A stretch of 64,000 nt of DNA from Afipia sp. GAS231 (GTDB lineage Bacteria > Pseudomonadota > Alphaproteobacteria > Rhizobiales > Xanthobacteraceae): assembly GCF_900103365.1 (NCBI RefSeq), contig NZ_LT629703.1:310001-374000 (forward strand). The letters run 5' to 3'. The position numbers were made by a program, and so were the translations under genes. This document shows, in pieces, positions 57,686-64,000 of the stretch; the first letter of the stretch is position 1; each line of letters begins with the position of its first letter. A model generated the notes under the pieces. It saw only the letters and a program-made list of their open reading frames with translations. It was not told where the DNA came from and did no database searches.

Positions 57686-58022
57686 GGCCTGTTCCTTTTG
57701 TTGTGCCCCCTTGCACGCAGTCCGCTTCTCATGCGCAACCGCCACAAGGTGCCGAGAGGTTCCGGGTCGTCTGGCGGCTTGCGCCGCCTGCTTCCCGGAT
57801 CGTTTCGGTGACGTATTTCGCTTCGAAACTCTAATCGAATCTAAAGCACGATTCACGCCACCGACAGCATTAGGTGGCTATCGGGTACGGGGGTGTCAAG
57901 TCACGGAAAAATGCCCGCCAAACGCGGGACAAATGCGCGAAATACCTACGCCACACCGGCCGCCGGAACGTCCGGCAGCCGCGTCAATCGGGTATCTTTT
58001 CGCGGCCTCGCGCGAGCGCGAT
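57686..58022. other. Intergenic region between clpX and lon
   Basis: About 340 bases between two genes on the same strand. It contains the probable lon promoter region and a GC-rich inverted repeat around TTCCGGCGGCCGG near 57960-57985. No gene is visible. Confidence 0.45.
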
Positions 58023-59297
<1,275 letters not shown>

Positions 59298-59736
59298 TCT
59301 TATCTCCGTCCGCCGTTCGATCCCGTTGCTCGATCGACCCATTCCGGTACGTGACCGGACCTGATGTGTAGATAGAGCAAATTCCGTACCAGAAAAGACC
59401 CTTACTCATTACGCCCGTGCGAATCACGGCTTACTCGAATCTCCCGCGATCTTATCCGATCCCTCACAGCCAACCATGCTGACACCCGACTATCAAGAAT
59501 TCGCTAACCGGGCGCGGATCGGACACCGTGACAATACCGTGATTTTCGGCTTGCGCACGGGGGAAAACCGACAAATTCGTCAAAGCGTTGCGCGATTGCC
59601 ACGCCGGCAAAGCAGCACGAAACCGGAACTTTCTGCCTATGCTCTTCCTATTCTTGGGCATAGGCAGACCGCGCGCGGCCAGATTTGCCGGATGCAAGCG
59701 CGTCGAGCTCAACGCGAATTGCCGTACCCCGCAACC
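59298..59736. other. Intergenic region between clpP and clpX
   Basis: About 440 bases without a convincing gene; the open frames present lack any family feature. It should hold the clpX promoter. I do not see a clear consensus. Confidence 0.45.
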
Positions 59737-60372
59737 TTACGGGGTTTTGGTGGCAGCGGCTTCCTCGGGCCGCTTGGCGATCACCTTGTCGACGATGCCG
59801 AAGTCGCGGGCCATGTCGGCGGTGAGGAACTTGTCGCGCTCCAGCGCATCCTCGATCGCCTTGTAGGTCTGGCCGGTGTGATGCACGTAGATCTCGTTGA
59901 GCCGCTTCTTGAGATTCAGGATCTCCTGCGCGTGCAGCATGATGTCGGTGGCCTGGCCCTGGAAACCGCCGGAGGGCTGGTGAACCATGATGCGCGAGTT
60001 CGGCAGCGAGAAGCGCATGTCCTTGTGGCCCGCGGCCAGCAGCAGCGAACCCATCGAAGCCGCCTGCCCCGTGCACAGCGTCGATACCGGCGGGCGGATG
60101 AACTGCATGGTGTCGTAGATTGCGAGCCCCGATGTCACCACGCCACCCGGCGAGTTGATGTACATCGAGATTTCCTTCTTCGGATTCTCGGCTTCGAGGA
60201 ACAGCAGCTGCGCCACCGTCAGCGTCGCCATGCCGTCTTCGACCGGACCGGTCACGAAGATGATGCGCTCTTTCAGGAGGCGCGAGAAAATATCGTAAGC
60301 GCGCTCGCCGCGGTTGGTCTGTTCGACGACCATCGGCACAAGGTTCATGTAGGTCTCAACGGGATCGCGCAT
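59737..60372 (-). CDS. clpP: ATP-dependent Clp protease proteolytic subunit ClpP
   Basis: A 211-residue serine protease. The catalytic triad is S106 (GQAASMGS), H131 (MVHQPSGG) and D180 (ERDKFL). [18 protein letters not shown] is the substrate-binding strand. The length suits a rhizobial ClpP with little propeptide. A RpoH-like promoter lies about 120-150 bases upstream. Confidence 0.97.
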   Translation of the reverse strand: MRDPVETYMNLVPMVVEQTNRGERAYDIFSRLLKERIIFVTGPVEDGMATLTVAQLLFLEAENPKKEISMYINSPGGVVTSGLAIYDTMQFIRPPVSTLCTGQAASMGSLLLAAGHKDMRFSLPNSRIMVHQPSGGFQGQATDIMLHAQEILNLKKRLNEIYVHHTGQTYKAIEDALERDKFLTADMARDFGIVDKVIAKRPEEAAATKTP

Positions 60373-60495
60373 TAGTCACCCTAAAGGTTTGGCGGGGGCG
60401 AACATCCATCGGCACGATGCCAGCATTATGACTGGCGGAGTTTGCCGGGCGCGGACGAACGTCCCGTGATGCAGGACTTCGAATTCAGAACTCTC

Positions 60496-60523
60496 AGATA
60501 TGAGCCAATTTCCCGGCGACAAG
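60496..60523 (-). promoter_or_regulatory. RpoH (heat-shock sigma)-like promoter of clpP
   Basis: On the minus strand CTTG (60520-60523) and CATATCT (60496-60502) are separated by exactly 17 bases. The alphaproteobacterial RpoH pattern is CTTG-N17/18-CYTATNT, matched here at all but one -10 base. It points at clpP, which is heat-inducible in many bacteria. Confidence 0.55.
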
Positions 60524-60656
60524 ACCGGGCAATTGCGAGCTGAATGAGACGAGTTCAAGCTGATTCGCAGCCGGTCGCCTAGCGACGGAGCCCGTCGCCA
60601 AGCGGCTTTAGCGGTTCATCATTAATGCGAACCTGACGCAAGAGCCTTATCGGTTA

Positions 60657-60703
60657 CGCGTTTTCTTTACGCGAACCGGCGTCCACTTCGCTCGAAAACG
60701 CTA
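60657..60703 (-). repeat. Dispersed repeat, copy B (inverted)
   Basis: Read on the minus strand it gives TAGCGTTTTCGAGCGAAGTG, then ACGCCGGTTCGCGTAAAGAA and AACGCGT, the same element as at 17637-17684. It lies between clpP and tig. Edges are approximate by a few bases. Confidence 0.7.
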
Positions 60704-60724
60704 TAGAGCGCCCGGTCTCACCGG

Positions 60725-62086
60725 TCAGGCGGCGCTCTTCTCGGCGTCGTCGTCCTTGAACAGGTCTTCGCGCGAAACCTTCTTTTCGGTCACGTTTGCG
60801 AGTTCGAGGATGAAATCGACCACCTTGTCTTCATAAATCGGCGCACGAAGCTGGGCCAGCGCGTTGGCATTGCTGCGATAGTAGTCCCAGACTTCCTTCT
60901 CGCGGCCTGGCATCTGGCGCGCCCGCTCGATCACGGCGCGGCTGACTTCGTCGTCGGTCACGGTGATCTTGTTCTTCTCGCCGATCTCCGACAGCACGAG
61001 GCCGAGACGGACCCTGCGGTCGGCGATCTTCTGGTACTCTTCCTTGGCGGCCTCTTCGGTGGTGTCCTCGTCGGCAAAGCTCTTGCCTGAGGATTCCATC
61101 TCGGCCTTGATCGAGTTCCACATCAGGTTGAACTCCTCACCGACCAGCGACGGCGGCGCCTCGAACTTGTGGCTTTCGTCGAGCCGGTCGAGCAGCGCCC
61201 GCTTGACGCGCTGGCGGGTCGCACCGGCGAATTCGGCGACCAGGCGCTCGCGCGCGGCTTCCTTCAGCTTGTCGAGCGATTCGAGACCAAGCGTCTTGGC
61301 GAACTCGTCGTTGACCTCGGTCTCGCCGGGCGCCTCGATCAGGGTTGCCGTGGTTTCGAACTCGGCCGGTTTTCCGGCGAGCTGCTCGCTGGCGTAGTTC
61401 TTCGGGAATGACACCTTCAAAGTGCGGGTCTCGTTGGCGCCGATGCCGACGAGCTGCTCCTCGAAGCCGGGAATGAACTGGCCGGCGCCGATCACGACCT
61501 GGATGCCCTCGCCGGTGCCGCCGTCGAACGGCACGCCGTCGATCGTACCCTTGAAGCTGATGGTGACGCGGTCGCCGTTCTCGGCCTTGGCGCCTTCGGT
61601 CTTGGCGGCATAGGGGCGGTTCTGTTCGGCGATGCGCTTGATGGCTTCGTCGACCTCGGCGTCGGTCACCTCGACCACCGGCTTCTCGACCGAAAACGAC
61701 TTGAAGTCGGCGAGCTGGATCGTCGGCACGACCTCGATCGCGACCGTGTAGGTCAGGTCGGTCTTCCCTGAGAGAAGCTCCTCGACCTCTTTTTGCTCGG
61801 TCGGCATCGTGATCTTCGGTTCGGTCGCCAGCTTGAAGCCGCGATCGGTGAAGATCTGCGTGTTGGTGTCGCGAATGGTCTGGTCGATGGTCTCGGCCAT
61901 CACCGAGCGGCCATACACCTTCTTCAGGTGGCTCACCGGCACCTTGCCCGGGCGGAAGCCGTTGAGCTTAACCTTGTCCTTGAGGTCGACCAGCTTGGCG
62001 TCCGCCTTGGCATCGAGATCCGATGCGGGAACGCTGATCTTGAACTCGTGCTTCAATCCCTCGGCGAGGGTTTCGGTGACCTGCAT
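60725..62086 (-). CDS. tig: Trigger factor
   Basis: A 453-residue ribosome-associated chaperone. The N-terminal ribosome-binding domain includes [18 protein letters not shown] (the GFRxGxxP signature). The FKBP-type prolyl isomerase domain lies at about 155-240 ([35 protein letters not shown]), followed by a long helical C-terminal domain. The start is the ATG at 62086 ([15 protein letters not shown]). The tail is acidic ([13 protein letters not shown]). Confidence 0.96.
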   Translation of the reverse strand: MQVTETLAEGLKHEFKISVPASDLDAKADAKLVDLKDKVKLNGFRPGKVPVSHLKKVYGRSVMAETIDQTIRDTNTQIFTDRGFKLATEPKITMPTEQKEVEELLSGKTDLTYTVAIEVVPTIQLADFKSFSVEKPVVEVTDAEVDEAIKRIAEQNRPYAAKTEGAKAENGDRVTISFKGTIDGVPFDGGTGEGIQVVIGAGQFIPGFEEQLVGIGANETRTLKVSFPKNYASEQLAGKPAEFETTATLIEAPGETEVNDEFAKTLGLESLDKLKEAARERLVAEFAGATRQRVKRALLDRLDESHKFEAPPSLVGEEFNLMWNSIKAEMESSGKSFADEDTTEEAAKEEYQKIADRRVRLGLVLSEIGEKNKITVTDDEVSRAVIERARQMPGREKEVWDYYRSNANALAQLRAPIYEDKVVDFILELANVTEKKVSREDLFKDDDAEKSAA

Positions 62087-62248
62087 GGTGTCAATCTTCT
62101 TCCGCTTGCGCCGGGCCAGATGGCCCTGACAGTGTTCAATCTGGTCGACGCGCAGCCTATTGGCCTGCGCCGGTGGTTCGGCTGACCCTTCCCCAACCGG
62201 GAAACAGGCCCTCCAGTATTCGTCATGCAAACGCTTGAATAGAGCGCT

Positions 62249-62333
<85 letters not shown>

Positions 62334-62467
62334 GTGATAGCATCCAGTCCGGCCGCGATGCCGCGAGCGGCGGGCTTATAACATGCGCCCACCGGTCCGC
62401 AGCAAAAAAATGGGCTCGCTGGCAGGTCCGGGGCAAGGCGCCACAGGCTGGACAGACATCCCCAAAA

Positions 62468-63817
62468 ATGGTCCGCATCGGTCCGATGACAAGCCCCAAA
62501 TTGAGCCCAAAATCCGTTCTGGACCGACGCGAGCTGATGGCCGGGCTGGGCGCTGTGGCGCTCGCCCCGTTCTCGCCCGCAGCAGGCCTCGCGCAAGGGC
62601 TGGCTCAAGGGCGGCCCGTGGCAGTTCAGGCCAAGCCCGCCAGCCTCGCGCTGCGCCCGGACGCGGCCGCAACGCCGATCTGGGCCCTGCAGGGGCCTGA
62701 GCTCGGCTTCGGGCGCGGCGAGACCGTCGAGATCGCCTTTGCCAACGAACTACCGGTCCCGGCCCTGCTCGACATCCGCGGACTGGACGGCGTTGCCGCG
62801 GCCGAGCCGCTGACCGGCCGCGCGCCGCTCGCAGCCGGGGCAAAAGAAACCCTGCAACTGCCTCTGCGGCATGCCGGAACGCTGCTGTGCGGGCTTGGGC
62901 TACACGGCGACGGCCAGGCCCGGCCGTCCCAGGTGCGGGCGCTGGTGGTCCGCGAGAGCCAGCCCGTTGCGGTCGACCGCGACGAGGTGGTCTTGATTGA
63001 GGACTGGCGCATCCGCGCCGATGGAACTGCAATCCCGCCGGGCATGGATCCCGGCGATTCGATGCCAGTCCAGACCATTAACGGCCGACCTTCGCTCGAT
63101 CTCTCAGTTCGAAGCAATGAACGCGTAAGGCTACGCTTCATCAATGCGGGCCAGCGCACTGTTTTTGCAGCCAAACTGGACGGGGTCGAGGTTCGCGTCA
63201 TGGCCCTCGACGGGCAGCCAGCCGAGCCGTTCGTGGCCCGAAATGGCGCGCTGGTGATCGCGCCGGGCGGCCGGGTCGACGTTTTCGTCGACATCACGGG
63301 TGCGGCGGGCACGACCTATCCAGTTCTGCTCCACGACGGCCGCAACGCCCGCCCGATCGGCAAACTGACCGTCTCGAACGAACCGCCGCTCCGCCCCGCG
63401 CCGCAGCCCGCGGCCCCGCCGCTGCCCTCCAACGGCCTGCCGGCGCAGCTCGACTTGAAGAGCGCCTCACGGGTCGATCTGGCGCTCGGCGGCCCACCGG
63501 CCGAATGGGGACCGCCGGCGACCTTTTCGAAAAACGCCCCGCCCGCCTTCCGGGCCAAGGCCGGACGTACCGTCGTGCTGGCGCTGACCAACCGCGCCGC
63601 GATCGCCACCGTCTTTCACCTTCGCGGCCATCATTTCCGGCTGCTCGACCGGCTCGACGATGGCTGGAAGCCGTTCTGGCTCGATACGCTGGCGGTCGAG
63701 CCCGGCCAGACCCAGCGAATCGCGTTCTCAGCCGACTATGTCGGGCGCTGGCTGATCGAACAGGTTGCGGCCGACTGGGCCGCGCCACGGCTGGTGCGGT
63801 GGTATTCTGTAGAGTGA
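62468..63817 (+). CDS. Multicopper-oxidase-like cupredoxin protein lacking canonical copper ligands
   Basis: A 449-residue exported protein with a twin-arginine-like signal (DRRELMAGLGAVALAPF) and three cupredoxin-like domains (about 45-170, 180-300, 340-449). The fold reads like SufI/FtsP or a laccase: QTINGRPSLDLSV, GGRVDVFVDI, and a C-terminal FHLRGHHFRLLDR...FWLDTLAVEPGQTQRIAFSADYVGRWLIEQ. The expected HxH pairs and the final HCHxxxH are missing, so it probably does not carry a full trinuclear copper site. It may be a structural relative such as FtsP. Start is ATG 62468 or 62486. Confidence 0.75.
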   Translation: MVRIGPMTSPKLSPKSVLDRRELMAGLGAVALAPFSPAAGLAQGLAQGRPVAVQAKPASLALRPDAAATPIWALQGPELGFGRGETVEIAFANELPVPALLDIRGLDGVAAAEPLTGRAPLAAGAKETLQLPLRHAGTLLCGLGLHGDGQARPSQVRALVVRESQPVAVDRDEVVLIEDWRIRADGTAIPPGMDPGDSMPVQTINGRPSLDLSVRSNERVRLRFINAGQRTVFAAKLDGVEVRVMALDGQPAEPFVARNGALVIAPGGRVDVFVDITGAAGTTYPVLLHDGRNARPIGKLTVSNEPPLRPAPQPAAPPLPSNGLPAQLDLKSASRVDLALGGPPAEWGPPATFSKNAPPAFRAKAGRTVVLALTNRAAIATVFHLRGHHFRLLDRLDDGWKPFWLDTLAVEPGQTQRIAFSADYVGRWLIEQVAADWAAPRLVRWYSVE

Positions 63818-63820
63818 GTT

Positions 63821-64000
63821 TTAGTAGTCGATCCCGAACGCGTCGTAGAGCCGGCGCAGCACCGCAGGCAGCACTTCGGTGAGATCTTCCGCGATCAGGC
63901 CGGGGCCGGCTTCGCGCGCGCCTTCGCCGTGCATCCACACCCCGATGCAGGCGGCCTCATAGGCCGGCACGCCTTGCGCCAAAAAACCCGCGATCATACC
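63821..64000 (-). CDS. nnrD: ADP-dependent NAD(P)HX dehydratase, C-terminal end (partial)
   Basis: The last 59 codons before the stop at 63821-63823 read GMIAGFLAQGVPAYEAACIGVWMHGEGAREAGPGLIAEDLTEVLPAVLRRL. This is the C-terminus of the YjeF C-terminal (NnrD) domain, which repairs hydrated NAD(P)H; in these bacteria it is usually fused to the epimerase NnrE. The rest is outside the window. Confidence 0.85.
   Translation of the reverse strand, partial: GMIAGFLAQGVPAYEAACIGVWMHGEGAREAGPGLIAEDLTEVLPAVLRRLYDAFGIDY

Noticed and set aside
57870..57900. A heat-shock promoter for lon
   Set aside because: CTTGACA is present on the minus strand, but the bases 17-18 further on do not resemble CYTATNT.
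59464..59712. An 82-codon minus-strand frame between clpP and clpX
   Set aside because: The translation shows no domain, signal peptide or membrane segment and lacks a convincing start.

Overview
The window reads as chromosome of a GC-rich alphaproteobacterium close to Bradyrhizobium/Afipia/Rhodopseudomonas (Nitrobacteraceae). Grounds, from gene content and recalled family knowledge: a 14-gene nuo operon followed by birA, rnj, a methylmalonyl-CoA epimerase and a DUF1467 gene; the tig-clpP-clpX-lon block; DUF3551 small exported proteins, which are typical of this group; an Omp25/31-type porin; and several families of short palindromic dispersed repeats.

Layout. (1) 1-3.7 kb is an accessory edge, visibly less GC-rich: the 5' part of an IS1-like transposase, a HigB-type toxin with an antitoxin fused to an ImmA/IrrE metalloprotease domain and a conserved third protein, then small orphan genes and two copies of a palindromic repeat. 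(2) 3.8-5.9 kb: an outer-membrane porin and three tandem DUF3551 genes. (3) 5.9-9.3 kb: lolD, lolC/E and proS. (4) 9.5-16.8 kb: a seven-gene minus-strand copper operon (DUF2946, TonB receptor, BNR/sialidase-like protein, TlpA-like thioredoxin, PCuAC chaperone, YcnI-like protein, CopC-CopD fusion), with overlapping junctions. (5) 17-24.9 kb: globin, PsiF-like protein, DUF1800/DUF1501 pair, PilZ protein, a decayed formylglycine-generating-enzyme fragment, and a TAXI-type binding protein paired with a DUF4239 membrane protein. (6) 24.9-44.4 kb: one long minus-strand operon, nuoA-nuoN plus birA, rnj, mce, DUF1467 and a small exported protein, with three non-nuo genes embedded (FkbM methyltransferase, a 54-aa membrane protein, a 162-aa membrane protein). 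(7) 44.6-49.9 kb: a catabolic-looking locus with a MarR regulator, Rieske oxygenase and MFS transporter, plus two orphan TRAP binding proteins; a 25-bp near-perfect palindrome lies between the divergent marR and oxygenase genes. (8) 50.1-55.1 kb: tRNA-Asp, HU, pepT, a methyltransferase, tRNA-Val and a small GC-poor islet with barstar-like and other immunity-like orphans. (9) 55.2-62.1 kb: lon, clpX, clpP, tig, with a RpoH-like promoter before clpP. (10) 62.2-64 kb: tRNA-Leu, a cupredoxin-fold (multicopper-oxidase-like) protein without the usual copper ligands, and the 3' end of an NAD(P)HX dehydratase gene.

How the genes fit together. The core blocks serve respiration (complex I), RNA decay, biotinylation, propionyl-CoA metabolism, protein quality control and lipoprotein export. 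Accessory blocks sit at the seams between them. The 9.5-24.9 kb segment separates two blocks (nuo...DUF1467 and proS-lolCD) that I recall as usually adjacent in Rhizobiales, and the HU...tRNA-Val segment looks inverted relative to the order I recall. The points I find least explained are the three extra genes inside the nuo operon, the terminator-like hairpin directly ahead of the globin start, the tripartite toxin locus, and the orphan immunity islet beside tRNA-Val. No BLAST, HMM or structure search was possible; family names rest on motifs read by eye.
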